From Streptomyces flavotricini (GTDB lineage Bacteria; Actinomycetota; Actinomycetes; Streptomycetales; Streptomycetaceae): a stretch of 64,000 nt of DNA. The stretch lies in assembly GCF_020639365.1 (NCBI RefSeq), contig NZ_JAINUL010000001.1, positions 3,237,223 to 3,301,222 of the forward strand, in the 5' to 3' direction. The position numbers and the translations under genes were made by a program. This document shows, one piece after another, positions 11,450 through 21,731 of this stretch (the stretch's first letter is position 1; every line of letters begins with the position of its first letter). The notes beneath the pieces are model-generated. The model had not been told where the DNA came from and ran no database searches. It saw only the letters and a program-made list of their open reading frames with translations.

Positions 11450-13045
11450 TCACTTGGAGACGTTGACGGCCGGTGCGTCCTCGCCCAGGAGCTTGCCGTC
11501 CGAGGTCTCGAACTGGCGCTTGAAGCCGGCGATGGCGTCCGCGATGGAGGACAGGGTGTCGTCCGACATCTTGCCGCCGTCCGCGATGGAGGTCAGGAGG
11601 TCCTTGCGCTCACGGCGCAGGTGCTCCAGCAGCTCCGACTCGAAGCGACGGATGTCGTTGACGGGGACGTCGTCCATCTTGCCGGTGGTGCCGGCCCAGA
11701 CGGAGACGACCTGCTCCTCGACGGGCATCGGCTGGTACTGGCCCTGCTTCAGCAGCTCGACCAGGCGCTTGCCGCGCTCCAGCGAGGCCTTCGAAGCGGC
11801 GTCCAGGTCGGAACCGAAGGCGGCGAACGCCTCCAGCTCGCGGTACTGGGCGAGGTCCAGGCGCAGACGGCCGGAAACCTGCTTCATGGCCTTGTGCTGG
11901 GCCGAGCCACCGACGCGGGAGACCGAGATACCGACGTTCAGCGCCGGGCGCTGGCCCGCGTTGAACAGGTCGGACTCCAGGAAGCACTGGCCGTCGGTGA
12001 TGGAGATGACGTTGGTCGGGATGAACGCCGACACGTCGTTCGCCTTGGTCTCGACGATCGGCAGACCGGTCATCGAACCGGCACCCATGTCGTCGGAGAG
12101 CTTCGCGCAGCGCTCCAGCAGACGGGAGTGCAGGTAGAAGACGTCACCCGGGTAGGCCTCACGGCCCGGCGGGCGGCGCAGCAGCAGCGACACGGCGCGG
12201 TAGGCGTCGGCCTGCTTCGACAGGTCGTCGAAGATGATCAGGACGTGCTTGCCGGCGTACATCCAGTGCTGGCCGATGGCGGAACCGGTGTACGGCGCCA
12301 GGTACTTGAAGCCGGCCGGGTCGGACGCCGGGGCGGCGACGATCGTCGTGTACTCGAGCGCACCGGCGTCTTCCAGGGCGCCGCGAACGGACGCGATGGT
12401 CGAGCCCTTCTGGCCGATGGCGACGTAGATGCAGCGAACCTGCTTGTTCACGTCGCCCGAGCGCCAGTTGTCGCGCTGGTTGATGATCGTGTCGACGGCC
12501 AGAGCGGTCTTGCCGGTCTGACGGTCACCGATGATCAGCTGACGCTGGCCACGGCCGACGGGCACCATGGCGTCGATGGCCTTGTAGCCGGTCTGCATCG
12601 GCTCGTGCACCGACTTGCGGACCATGACGCCCGGAGCCTGAAGCTCCAGGGCGCGACGGCCTTCGGTCGCGATCTCGCCGAGACCGTCGATCGGGTTGCC
12701 GAGCGGGTCGACGACGCGGCCGAGGTAGCCCTCGCCGACGCCGACGGAGAGCACCTCACCGGTGCGCTGCACCGGCTGGCCCTCCTCGATACCGCTGAAC
12801 TCGCCGAGGACGACCGCACCGATCTCGCGCTCCTCGAGGTTGAGGGCGAGACCGAGGGTGCCGTCCTCGAACTTCAGCAGCTCGTTCGCCATGGCGGAGG
12901 GCAGGCCCTCCACCTTCGCGATGCCGTCGCCGGCAACGCTGACCGTTCCGACCTCCTCGCGCGAGGCCGCGTCCGGCTGGTACGACTGGACAAAGTTCTC
13001 CAGTGCGTCCCGGATCTCCTCCGGCCGGATCGTGAGCTCCGCCAT
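11450..13045 (-). CDS. atpA: ATP synthase F1 subunit alpha
   Basis: The non-catalytic hexamer subunit, 531 residues from the ATG at 13043-13045 ([18 protein letters not shown]). The frame is open 28 codons further upstream, but that extension is Lys/Gln-rich and absent from homologues. Walker A is GDRQTGKT and the DELSEED-equivalent C-terminal domain is present. The arginine finger lies in [19 protein letters not shown]. It binds structural ATP and contributes residues to the beta catalytic sites. Confidence 0.97.
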   Translation of the reverse strand: MAELTIRPEEIRDALENFVQSYQPDAASREEVGTVSVAGDGIAKVEGLPSAMANELLKFEDGTLGLALNLEEREIGAVVLGEFSGIEEGQPVQRTGEVLSVGVGEGYLGRVVDPLGNPIDGLGEIATEGRRALELQAPGVMVRKSVHEPMQTGYKAIDAMVPVGRGQRQLIIGDRQTGKTALAVDTIINQRDNWRSGDVNKQVRCIYVAIGQKGSTIASVRGALEDAGALEYTTIVAAPASDPAGFKYLAPYTGSAIGQHWMYAGKHVLIIFDDLSKQADAYRAVSLLLRRPPGREAYPGDVFYLHSRLLERCAKLSDDMGAGSMTGLPIVETKANDVSAFIPTNVISITDGQCFLESDLFNAGQRPALNVGISVSRVGGSAQHKAMKQVSGRLRLDLAQYRELEAFAAFGSDLDAASKASLERGKRLVELLKQGQYQPMPVEEQVVSVWAGTTGKMDDVPVNDIRRFESELLEHLRRERKDLLTSIADGGKMSDDTLSSIADAIAGFKRQFETSDGKLLGEDAPAVNVSK

Positions 13046-13177
13046 CTGGGTTCCCTGCTCTCCTTGTTGGGCCTGAAGCTTCTTAGGGGTCTGGGGGCGA
13101 CCCCCAGGAATCTTCTGCAAGTTCTGCACGGCCCAACCGGGCCGCTAGGAATGCTTTTGTTCTATTGCTGGCTGAGG

Positions 13178-13993
13178 TCAGCCGGCCATGCGGCGGGTCG
13201 CCTCTGCGAGGCGGTCCGCGATGGTGCCGTCGATGACCTCGTCGCCGACCCGCACCGTGATCCCGCCGAGGACCGCGGGGTCCACGTCGAGGTTCAGGTG
13301 CATCTGGCGGCCGTACAGCTTGGCCAGCACCGCACCGAGACGCTGCTTCTGCACGTCGCTGAGCGGAACCGCGGTGGTCACGGTGGCGACCATGCGGTCA
13401 CGGCGCTCGGCGGCGAGCTTGGAAAGGGACTCCAGTCCCGCTTCCAGGCTACGTCCACGCGGGTGCGTGACGAGACGCGCGACCAGACGCTCGGTGGCGG
13501 CGTTCGCCTTGCCGCCGAGCAGGCTGCGCAGCAGCTCGCTCTTGGCGGAGGCGGTGGCGCCGCGGTCGGTCAGCGCGGCACGCAGCTCGGTGCTCGAGGC
13601 GACGATCCGGCCGAAGCGGAAGATCTCGTCCTCGACGTTGTCGAGCGCGCCACCCTGCTGGGCCGCCGTGAGGTCGGCGGTGGCCGCCAGCTCCTCCAGC
13701 GAGTCCACCAGGTCGCGGGACTGCGACCAGCGCGACCGCGCCATGCCGGACAGCAGGTCGAGGGTTTCCCCGCCCACCTGGCCGGACAGCAGCCGGCCGA
13801 CCAGCTCGGCCTTGGCCTCGCCGGACTGCGCCGGGTCCGTGATGACCCGACGCAGCGAGACCTCACGGTCGAGCAGCGCGGTGACGGCTGCCAGCTCGCC
13901 GGCGAGCTTCGCCGCGTCGACGGACGTGTTGTCCATCAGCGCGTCGAGACGCTCGCGCGCGGAGGCCAGCGCCTCGCGGCTCGCTCCGTTCAT
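13178..13993 (-). CDS. atpH: ATP synthase F1 subunit delta
   Basis: The 271-residue peripheral-stalk subunit links the alpha/beta crown to the b subunit. It is longer than the ~180-residue E. coli protein, as is usual in Streptomyces, because the N-terminal helical domain is expanded. The C-terminal signature reads LKLYGRQMHLNLDVDPAVLGGITVRVGDEVIDGTI (part of it at residues ~225-258). The start overlaps the atpF stop (13990-13993), so the two are translationally coupled. Confidence 0.95.
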   Translation of the reverse strand: MNGASREALASARERLDALMDNTSVDAAKLAGELAAVTALLDREVSLRRVITDPAQSGEAKAELVGRLLSGQVGGETLDLLSGMARSRWSQSRDLVDSLEELAATADLTAAQQGGALDNVEDEIFRFGRIVASSTELRAALTDRGATASAKSELLRSLLGGKANAATERLVARLVTHPRGRSLEAGLESLSKLAAERRDRMVATVTTAVPLSDVQKQRLGAVLAKLYGRQMHLNLDVDPAVLGGITVRVGDEVIDGTIADRLAEATRRMAG

Positions 13994-14529
13994 CGGGCCG
14001 CCTCGGCCTTCTCCTCAAGCTCGCTGAGGAAGCGGTCGATCGTGCGGCTCTGGCGGGCGGCGTCCTCGAGGGACTCGCCGACGAGCTTGCCGGCCAGGTC
14101 GGTGGCGAGCTTGCCCACGTCCTGACGCAGCGCCTGAGAGGCGGCCTTGCGGTCGGCCTCGATCTGGGCGTGGCCGGCAGCGATGATCTCCTCACGCTGC
14201 CGCTGGCCCTCTGCGCGCAGTTCTTCCTTGAGCGCAGTGCCCTGCTCCAGCGCTTCCTGGCGCAGGCGCGCGGCCTCGTGCCGGGCTTCGGCGAGCTGGG
14301 CCTTGTACTGCTCCAGCACGCTCTGGGCCTCGGTCTGAGCGGCCTCAGCCTTCTCGATACCGCCCTCGATCTGCTCGCGACGCTCGTCCAGAACCTTGTT
14401 GATGTTCGGGAGCAGCTTCTTCGCGAGGAAACCGAAGACGATGACGAAGGCGATCAGACCGATGACGAGCTCGGGGATCGGCGGAACGAGCGGGTTTTCC
14501 GTCTCGGCCGCGAGAACCAGGAGGTTCAC
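13990..14529 (-). CDS. atpF: ATP synthase Fo subunit b
   Basis: The 179-residue peripheral stator. One N-terminal membrane helix (PELVIGLIAFVIVFGFLAKKL) is followed by a long charged amphipathic coiled coil (RREQIEGGIEKAEAAQTEAQ onward) that dimerises and contacts delta. It lies between atpE and atpH with no significant gap on the atpH side. Confidence 0.95.
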   Translation of the reverse strand: MNLLVLAAETENPLVPPIPELVIGLIAFVIVFGFLAKKLLPNINKVLDERREQIEGGIEKAEAAQTEAQSVLEQYKAQLAEARHEAARLRQEALEQGTALKEELRAEGQRQREEIIAAGHAQIEADRKAASQALRQDVGKLATDLAGKLVGESLEDAARQSRTIDRFLSELEEKAEAAR

Positions 14530-14572
14530 ATCAGTGCCTTTCGTCTAATCGGACTAGTGGTCGTGGCTCGTC

Positions 14573-15707
<1,135 letters not shown>

Positions 15708-15932
15708 CGCGGGCTCCTTCAGCGTGGCGCATAGGTACGGCAACCTCGTTGTGTCGGCGCGGCGCACAGCCGCTGTTCGGCACTGGACTGGTGTTACGGG
15801 TGTGGGGGCGGCGATCAGGCATCGAGCCTCGCGATGGAACAGGCGTCAGCTCAGATGCCCGCGCCCGCAATGCCGCAGTTGGAACCGGACGATAGCAGCA
15901 TCTCGAACGCGCGCTTATTCCGGCCCTACCCC

Positions 15933-16370
15933 TCACGACTTCGGCCCCGAATTTTCGGGCTTGTCGCCCTTCGTCGAGTCCGGTTCGACATACAGGATCT
16001 TGGCCTTCATGTGAGCACGCGTCTGAGCGCCGATCCACACGAGGGTGGTGGCGACGAGCGTGATCGCGAATGCCTTGGGGTTGAACAGCGTCGTGTTCTT
16101 GAACACGGCGAGAAGGACGAAGAGCAGCAGGATCTGGGCCGTGTAGAGCATCAGCCCCATGGCCTGGAACAGGTGCGGCAGCGATTTCGCGGTGCGTTGC
16201 AGAACGACGAACCCGATGCCCATGAACAGCATCACCAGCAGCGTGGCGATGACGGCCCCGAGAGCCCCCTTGCCACCTGCCACCACGGCGCTGATGACGG
16301 CTGCGAGAGCGCCGGCGACAGCCGTGGGTACAGCGGCGTGGAGGAGGGATCGGACGTCATCTGACCGCAT
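15933..16370 (-). CDS. atpI: ATP synthase-associated membrane protein AtpI
   Basis: The 145-residue, four-helix membrane protein is the first gene of the operon. The start is the ATG at 16368-16370 (MRSDDVRSLLHAAVPTAV). Helices cover ~15-34, ~38-58, ~75-97 and ~105-125. The C-terminal tail is charged (DSTKGDKPENSGPKS). Family knowledge: AtpI/UncI proteins assist c-ring assembly or cation supply and are not part of the finished enzyme. The operon promoter should lie in the 285 bp upstream. Confidence 0.88.
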   Translation of the reverse strand: MRSDDVRSLLHAAVPTAVAGALAAVISAVVAGGKGALGAVIATLLVMLFMGIGFVVLQRTAKSLPHLFQAMGLMLYTAQILLLFVLLAVFKNTTLFNPKAFAITLVATTLVWIGAQTRAHMKAKILYVEPDSTKGDKPENSGPKS

Positions 16371-16655
16371 GGCGGTTTGCTCCGCGTGGTGGTGGGGGCA
16401 CGGACTCGTACGGGAACTCGTACGGGACGAGCGTAAGCCCGGTCCGAGATCGAACCTCGGGCCGATGGGCCGTCGCACTACGGTCCTTCGGCTCTGTCGC
16501 CGGGTTTAGTGAACGGTATCACAAACTATTTGATGAGAGCTTTACCTGCGTGGTGTGCTGACTGTCACACATGAGAGCTAACCCGCCCGTGTGTGCGCGA
16601 CAAGTCGTCGTTGTGTGTGCTAAAGGCGGTTCATGTCCGACATGTACTACGGGCG

Positions 16656-17978
16656 TCAGCGTGCCGACTCGGCCTTACGCCGGTCGGGGAAGCGCGAACG
16701 GGGGCCTACCGCGGTCGCTCCGTTGACGCCCGAGACGCCGACCCGGATCGGCCCGGCGGGCTCCGGCTCCCGGCCGGAGGCATCCAGCGCCGCCGCCTCG
16801 GCGGCGCGCTCGCGGTGCCGGTAGCGCGGCGGGACCAGACCCTCGGCCCAGCGCGGGGCGCGCGGGGTGAAGCGCGGCAGGAGCAGCAGTACGAGGCCCA
16901 GCGCGCTCAGGGCGACGATGGCGAGCACGATCCACATCGAGGCGGAGTGCACCGAATACGCCACCGCGCCGAATGCGATCAGCCCCGACCAGAAATACAT
17001 GATCAGCACCGCGCGGCTGTGCGAATGCCCGAGTTCCAGCAGCCGGTGGTGCAGGTGCCCGCGGTCGGCCGCGAAGGGCGACTGTCCCTTCCACGTACGC
17101 CGCACGATGGCCAGGACCAGGTCCGCCATCGGGATCGCGATGATGGTCAGCGGGAGCAGAAGCGGAATGAAGACCGGGAGCATCGCGTGCACCGCGTTGC
17201 GCTCACCGCCGGCGAACAGCGCCATGGTGTCCGGGTCCACCTGCCCGGTGATCGAGATCGCGGCGGCGGCCAGCACCAGACCGATGAGCATCGATCCGGA
17301 ATCGCCCATGAAGATCCGCGCCGGATGCATGTTGTGCGGCAGGAAGCCCAGGCACATGCCCATCAGGATCGCCGCGAACAGGGTGGCGGGCGCGGCCGCC
17401 TCGATCCCGTACCCGAACCAGATCCGGTACGAGTAGAGGAAGAACGCGGCGGCGGCGATGCAGACCATGCCGGCCGCCAGGCCGTCGAGCCCGTCCACGA
17501 AGTTCACCGCGTTGATGGTGATCACGACGAGGGCCACCGTGAGCAGGTTGCCCTGCCACTGGGTCAGCGCGACCGTCCCGATGCCCGGGACGGGGATCCA
17601 CAGGATGGTCAGACCCTGGATGACCATGACGCCGGCGGCGATCATCTGCGCGCCGAGCTTGATCAGGGCGTCGATCTCGAACTTGTCGTCGAGGACGCCG
17701 ATCAGCCAGATCAGGGCGGCTCCGGAGAGCAGTGCCCGCGGCTCGTTCGACAGCTCGAAGACGCCGTTGAGGTTGCGCAGGTGGTCCGCCACCAGCAGCC
17801 CCGCGCACAGTCCGCCGAACATGGCGATGCCGCCGAGCCGCGGAGTGGGTTCGCGGTGCACGTCGCGGGCGCGGATCTCCGGCATCGCACCGGCCGCGAT
17901 CGCGAACTTCCGCACGGGCCCGGTGAGCAGGTAGGTCACCGCGACCGTGACGCAAAGCGTCAGCAGATATTCACGCAC
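16656..17978 (-). CDS. MraY/WecA-like undecaprenyl-phosphate sugar-1-phosphate transferase
   Basis: An integral membrane enzyme of about 440 residues that transfers a UDP-sugar phosphate to undecaprenyl phosphate. About ten to eleven helices are present. The family motifs VHREPTPRLGGIAMF, GVLDDKFEIDALIKLGAQ (Mg2+-binding DD) and NAVNFVDGLDGLAAG are intact, as is the His-rich loop DRGHLHHRLLELGHSHSRAV (part of it), typical of WecA. The start is the GTG of VREYLLTLCVTVAV. The C-terminal ~60 residues are hydrophilic. WecA-type GlcNAc-1-P transferase for a teichoic-acid or other wall glycopolymer linkage is the likeliest role. Confidence 0.9.
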   Translation of the reverse strand: MREYLLTLCVTVAVTYLLTGPVRKFAIAAGAMPEIRARDVHREPTPRLGGIAMFGGLCAGLLVADHLRNLNGVFELSNEPRALLSGAALIWLIGVLDDKFEIDALIKLGAQMIAAGVMVIQGLTILWIPVPGIGTVALTQWQGNLLTVALVVITINAVNFVDGLDGLAAGMVCIAAAAFFLYSYRIWFGYGIEAAAPATLFAAILMGMCLGFLPHNMHPARIFMGDSGSMLIGLVLAAAAISITGQVDPDTMALFAGGERNAVHAMLPVFIPLLLPLTIIAIPMADLVLAIVRRTWKGQSPFAADRGHLHHRLLELGHSHSRAVLIMYFWSGLIAFGAVAYSVHSASMWIVLAIVALSALGLVLLLLPRFTPRAPRWAEGLVPPRYRHRERAAEAAALDASGREPEPAGPIRVGVSGVNGATAVGPRSRFPDRRKAESAR

Positions 17979-18091
17979 GGGCTGCCCCAGATGTATCGCC
18001 GGCCATCTCAGCCCCACACATTAGCTGCGATGTACCCCTCACCGAGGACGCGAGGGGGCGCTATCCCGGTTGCAGTACGCCCCTCTTGTCC

Positions 18092-19324
18092 CTATTGCTC
18101 CCCATACGGGGGAAATCCGCGCGTCAGCTCGGACACTTCCACCCGGGTGTTCGCGCCTTCCCCGCGCATCGCGGCGGTGAACAGCGCGGCGATCCGGGCC
18201 ATCTCGGGCTCCCGCATGCCCTGGGTGGTGACGGCCGCCGTACCGAGCCGGATCCCGCGCTGGTCCCCGTACGGGAGGGCGCAGGTGTCGAGCACGATCC
18301 CGGCGGCCGCGAGCCGGCCGCGCGCGGTCGGACCGTCCACGCCGAGCGGAGCCGGGTCGGCGGTGATCAGGTGGGTGTCGGTGCCGCCCGTCGTCACCGC
18401 GAACCCGTGGGACGCGAGCTCCTCGGCCAGCACCCGCGCGTTGGCCACCACCCGATGGGCGTACGTGGTGAACGCCGGCGCCGCGGCCTCGCCGAAGGCC
18501 ACGGCCTTGGCGGCGATGGAGTGCATCTGGGCGCCGCCCTGGGTGAAGGGGAACACCGCCCGGTCGATCCGCTCGGCGAACTCCGATCCGCACAGGACCA
18601 TCCCGCCGCGCGGGCCGCGCAGCACCTTGTGCGTGGTCGCGCAGACGACGTCGGCGTACGGGACGGGGCTGGGCGCGGCTCCGCCGGCGACGAGCCCGAT
18701 CGGATGGGCGGCGTCCGCGATGAGGTACGCCCCGACCTCGTCGGCGATCTCACGGAACACGGAGTACTCGGGGTGGCGGGGGTAGGAGATCGAGCCGCAG
18801 ACGATGGCCTTGGGCCGGTGCATGCGGGCGAGGCCCTGTACCTGCTGGTAGTCGATCAGGCCGGTCTCGGCGTCGACGCCGTACCCGACGAAGTCGAACC
18901 AGCGGCCGGAGAAGTTGGCGGGAGAGCCGTGGGTGAGGTGGCCGCCGTACGGGAGCCCCATCGCGAGGACGGTGTCCCCGGGCCGCAGCAGCGCGGCGTA
19001 CGCGGCCAGCACGGCGGAGGAGCCGGAATGCGGCTGTACGTTGGCGTGCTCGACCCCGAAGAGCGCCCGGGCGCGCTCGACGGCCAGCCCTTCGGCGAGG
19101 TCGGCGTAGTCGCAGCCGCCGTGGTAGCGGTGGCCCGGATAGCCCTCGGCGTACTTGTTGGCGAGCGCCGAGCCGAGGGCCGCCAGTACGGCGGGCGAGG
19201 TGAAGTTCTCGGCGGCGCTCAGCTGCAGGGTGACGGCCTGCCGCTGCGCCTCCCCCGCGAGCACGTCGGCCATCTGCGGATCCTGCTGCCGCAGCAGGTC
19301 CGAGGGCGGGGTGATGACGCTCAT
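18092..19324 (-). CDS. glyA: Divergent serine hydroxymethyltransferase paralogue
   Basis: A 410-residue PLP enzyme of the SHMT fold, which interconverts serine and glycine with tetrahydrofolate. The PLP lysine is in TTHKVLRGPRGG; GGHLTHGSPANFSGRWF and NVQPHSGSSAVLAAY are recognisable. It departs from canonical SHMTs at several active-site motifs: AAENFTSP for SENFTSP, YHGGCDYAD for YYGGCEYVD, and SGSSA for SGSQAN. The start is the ATG at 19322-19324 (MSVITPPSDLL). In Streptomyces this locus carries a second glyA-like gene besides the housekeeping one. Substrate use could differ. Confidence 0.82.
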   Translation of the reverse strand: MSVITPPSDLLRQQDPQMADVLAGEAQRQAVTLQLSAAENFTSPAVLAALGSALANKYAEGYPGHRYHGGCDYADLAEGLAVERARALFGVEHANVQPHSGSSAVLAAYAALLRPGDTVLAMGLPYGGHLTHGSPANFSGRWFDFVGYGVDAETGLIDYQQVQGLARMHRPKAIVCGSISYPRHPEYSVFREIADEVGAYLIADAAHPIGLVAGGAAPSPVPYADVVCATTHKVLRGPRGGMVLCGSEFAERIDRAVFPFTQGGAQMHSIAAKAVAFGEAAAPAFTTYAHRVVANARVLAEELASHGFAVTTGGTDTHLITADPAPLGVDGPTARGRLAAAGIVLDTCALPYGDQRGIRLGTAAVTTQGMREPEMARIAALFTAAMRGEGANTRVEVSELTRGFPPYGEQ

Positions 19325-19429
19325 GGCGCGACTCCAGTGGGCTGTCCCGAATAGCCCCACTCTAGGGCGCCCTGTCCCGCTCTGCCCGTTTCAGCGGAAG
19401 AGACCCGCGGGCGGGGCCGCCCAGAAGCG

Positions 19430-20119
19430 TCAGCGCGGAGGGTTCACGCCCGTCAGGGCCGTGACCACCGGGTCCAGCGCCTGGTTGATCTCATCGCCGA
19501 TCGAGCGGAAGAAGGTGATGGGCGCCCCGTACGGGTCGTACACCTCGTCCGCGTCGGGCGAGGGCGCCAGCAGCCACCCGCGCAGCGCGGCGGCGGCCCG
19601 CACCAGCGCGCGGGCCCGCTCCGCGACCCCGTCGTCGAGCGGCGGCAGCGTGGCCGGATCTATGGCCCGCACCAGCCGCGTGAACTCCTTCAGCGTGAAC
19701 GTCCGCAGCCCCGCCGAATGCCCCATCGAGATGACCTGCGCCCGGTGGTCCCGCGTGGCGGTCAGCACCAGGTCCGCCCGTATGACGTGCTCGTCCAGGA
19801 GCTCCCGCCCCGTGAACCCGGTCGCGTCCGCACCGAAATCCGCGAGCACGGCCGCCGCGTTCGCCTCCATCGGGGCGCCCTCGTGGCCCCAGGTCCCCGC
19901 GCTCTCCACGATCAGGTCGCCGGCCGGAATACCGCCCAGCCGGTGCGCCAGCGCATGCCGGGTCAGCCGCTCGGTGATCGGCGAGCGGCACACGTTGCCG
20001 GTGCTGACGTGGAGGATGCGGAACGTGTCCCCGCCGGCGCCCGCCGGGTGGGGGTCCCCCCAGCCGTGGTCGGCGCCGGAGGTGTGCCCGCTTGCTATGC
20101 CACGCCCCTCAGGGCTCAC
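19430..20119 (-). CDS. Low-molecular-weight phosphatase-like protein lacking the catalytic Cys
   Basis: A 229-residue protein with the LMW protein tyrosine phosphatase fold. The P-loop reads VSTGNVCRSP, where active enzymes have V-C-x-G-N-x-C-R-S. The nucleophilic Cys position is Ser (codon AGC), while the Arg, the second Cys and the general-acid DPYGAP loop are kept. The protein carries an N-terminal extension of ~32 residues and a C-terminal tail. Its GTG start overlaps the tsaC stop (GTGA), so it is coupled to tsaC. It may be a phospho-binding pseudophosphatase; annotation as an active phosphatase would be unsafe. Confidence 0.85.
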   Translation of the reverse strand: MSPEGRGIASGHTSGADHGWGDPHPAGAGGDTFRILHVSTGNVCRSPITERLTRHALAHRLGGIPAGDLIVESAGTWGHEGAPMEANAAAVLADFGADATGFTGRELLDEHVIRADLVLTATRDHRAQVISMGHSAGLRTFTLKEFTRLVRAIDPATLPPLDDGVAERARALVRAAAALRGWLLAPSPDADEVYDPYGAPITFFRSIGDEINQALDPVVTALTGVNPPR

Positions 20120-20763
20120 GGGGCCACCTCGAGGTCGGGTACGACCTCCCGCAGCTGCTCGGCGGTCAGCGCCCCCTCGCGCAGCAGGACGGGAACCTTC
20201 CCCGTGACGTCGACGATCGACGAGGGCTGGATCCCCGGAGTCGGACCGCCGTCCAGGTAGACGGACACGGAGTCGCCGAGCATCTCGCGCGCCGCGTCGC
20301 AGTCCTCGGGCGCCGGGTGCCCGGTCAGGTTCGCCGAGGACACGGCCATCGGACCGACCTCGGTCAGCAGCTCGATCGCGACGGGGTGCAGGGGCATCCG
20401 CACGGCCACGGTCCCGCGGGTCTCCCCCAGGTCCCAGGCGAGCGAGGGCTGGTGCTTGGCGACGAGCGTCAGCGCGCCCGGCCAGAAGGCGTCGACGAGC
20501 TCCCAGGCCTGCTCGGAGAAGTCCGTGACGAGCCCGTGCAGGGTGTTCGGGGAGCCGATGAGCACGGGGGTCGGCATGTTGCGGCCGCGCCCCTTGGCGG
20601 CGAGCAGGTCGCCGACCGCCTCGGCGCTGAAGGCGTCCGCGCCGATCCCGTACAGGGTGTCGGTGGGCAGCACGACGAGCTCGCCGCGGCGCACGGCGGA
20701 TGCGGCTTCACGCAGACCCGTCTTGCGGTCCGTCGCGTCGTTGCAGTCGTATCGCCGGGCCAT
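20116..20763 (-). CDS. tsaC: L-threonylcarbamoyladenylate synthase
   Basis: A 215-residue YrdC/Sua5-type enzyme that makes threonylcarbamoyl-AMP from threonine, bicarbonate and ATP. The product feeds the t6A37 modification of ANN-decoding tRNAs. Signature motifs are ELVVLPTDTLYGIGADAF, KGRGRNMPTPVLI, WPGALTLV, GTVAVRMPLHP and GPMAVSSANLTGHP. The length fits the single-domain TsaC form. The start is the ATG at 20761-20763 with GAGGAG upstream. It is downstream of prmC and coupled to the phosphatase-like gene. Confidence 0.93.
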   Translation of the reverse strand: MARRYDCNDATDRKTGLREAASAVRRGELVVLPTDTLYGIGADAFSAEAVGDLLAAKGRGRNMPTPVLIGSPNTLHGLVTDFSEQAWELVDAFWPGALTLVAKHQPSLAWDLGETRGTVAVRMPLHPVAIELLTEVGPMAVSSANLTGHPAPEDCDAAREMLGDSVSVYLDGGPTPGIQPSSIVDVTGKVPVLLREGALTAEQLREVVPDLEVAP

Positions 20764-20812
20764 CAGCGGGACTCCTCGTGCAGCAGGGGGGTGGAGGGGT
20801 GGGTCGCGCCCG

Positions 20813-21658
20813 TCACGGCATGGCCTTGCGGGCGGTGGCGAAGCGCGGGCGGTTGTTGAGGTCGGGGTGGTCGGCGGCGTCGGCCCAGCCGCGCTCCTCG
20901 GCAAAGATCCACGGGACCTGACCGCCCTGGGTGTCGGCGTGCTCGATGACGACGATGCCGCCGGGCCGCAGCAGCCGGTGCGCGGTGCGCTCGATGCCGC
21001 GGATGGTGTCGAGCCCGTCCTCGCCGGAGAACAGCGCCATCTCGGGGTCGTGGTCCCGGGCCTCGGGGGCGACGTACTCCCACTCGGTGAGCGGGATGTA
21101 CGGCGGGTTCGAGATCACCAGGTCGACCTGGCCGTCCAGCTCCGGCAGGGCGCTCAGCGCGTCACCCTGGTGGACGGTGACCCGCGATCCCTCGGCGTTC
21201 TTGCGGGTCCACCGCAGGGCGTCCTCGGACAGCTCCACCGCGTGCACGCGCGAGCGCGGCACCTCCTGGGCCATGGCCAGCGCGATGGCGCCGGAGCCGG
21301 TGCACAGGTCCACGATCAGCGGCTCGACGACGTCCATCGCCCGGACGGCGTGTATGGCCCAGTCCACGACGGACTCCGTCTCGGGCCGGGGCACGAAGAC
21401 CCCGGGCCCGACCTGGAGCTCCAGGTACCGGAAGAAGGCGCGGCCCGTGATGTGCTGGAGCGGCTCGCGCGCCTCGCGGCGGGCGACGGCCTCCCAGTAG
21501 CGGGCGTCGAAGTCCGCGTCCTTGACGTGGTGCAGTTCCCCCCGCTTGACGCCGTGCACGAAGGCCGCGAGCTCCTCCGCGTCGAAGCGCGGTGAGGGCA
21601 CGCCGGCGGCGGCCAGCCGCTGGGTGGCCTGGGCCACCTCGGCAAGCAGCAAGTTCAC
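20813..21658 (-). CDS. prmC: Release factor glutamine N5-methyltransferase
   Basis: A 281-residue SAM-dependent enzyme that methylates the GGQ glutamine of release factors RF1 and RF2. An N-terminal helical RF-binding domain precedes the Rossmann domain with motif I LIVDLCTGSGAIALAMA and the substrate-binding NPPY (LVISNPPYIPL). It is immediately downstream of prfA, which encodes its substrate. The start is the GTG at 21656-21658. Confidence 0.95.
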   Translation of the reverse strand: MNLLLAEVAQATQRLAAAGVPSPRFDAEELAAFVHGVKRGELHHVKDADFDARYWEAVARREAREPLQHITGRAFFRYLELQVGPGVFVPRPETESVVDWAIHAVRAMDVVEPLIVDLCTGSGAIALAMAQEVPRSRVHAVELSEDALRWTRKNAEGSRVTVHQGDALSALPELDGQVDLVISNPPYIPLTEWEYVAPEARDHDPEMALFSGEDGLDTIRGIERTAHRLLRPGGIVVIEHADTQGGQVPWIFAEERGWADAADHPDLNNRPRFATARKAMP

Positions 21659-21731
21659 GCTGGTCCTCCGGGCTGCTGTCGTACGGGGGTGGTGCGGGGG
21701 TCGTGCACGGTGGAGCGGGTCGAGCGGGGGA

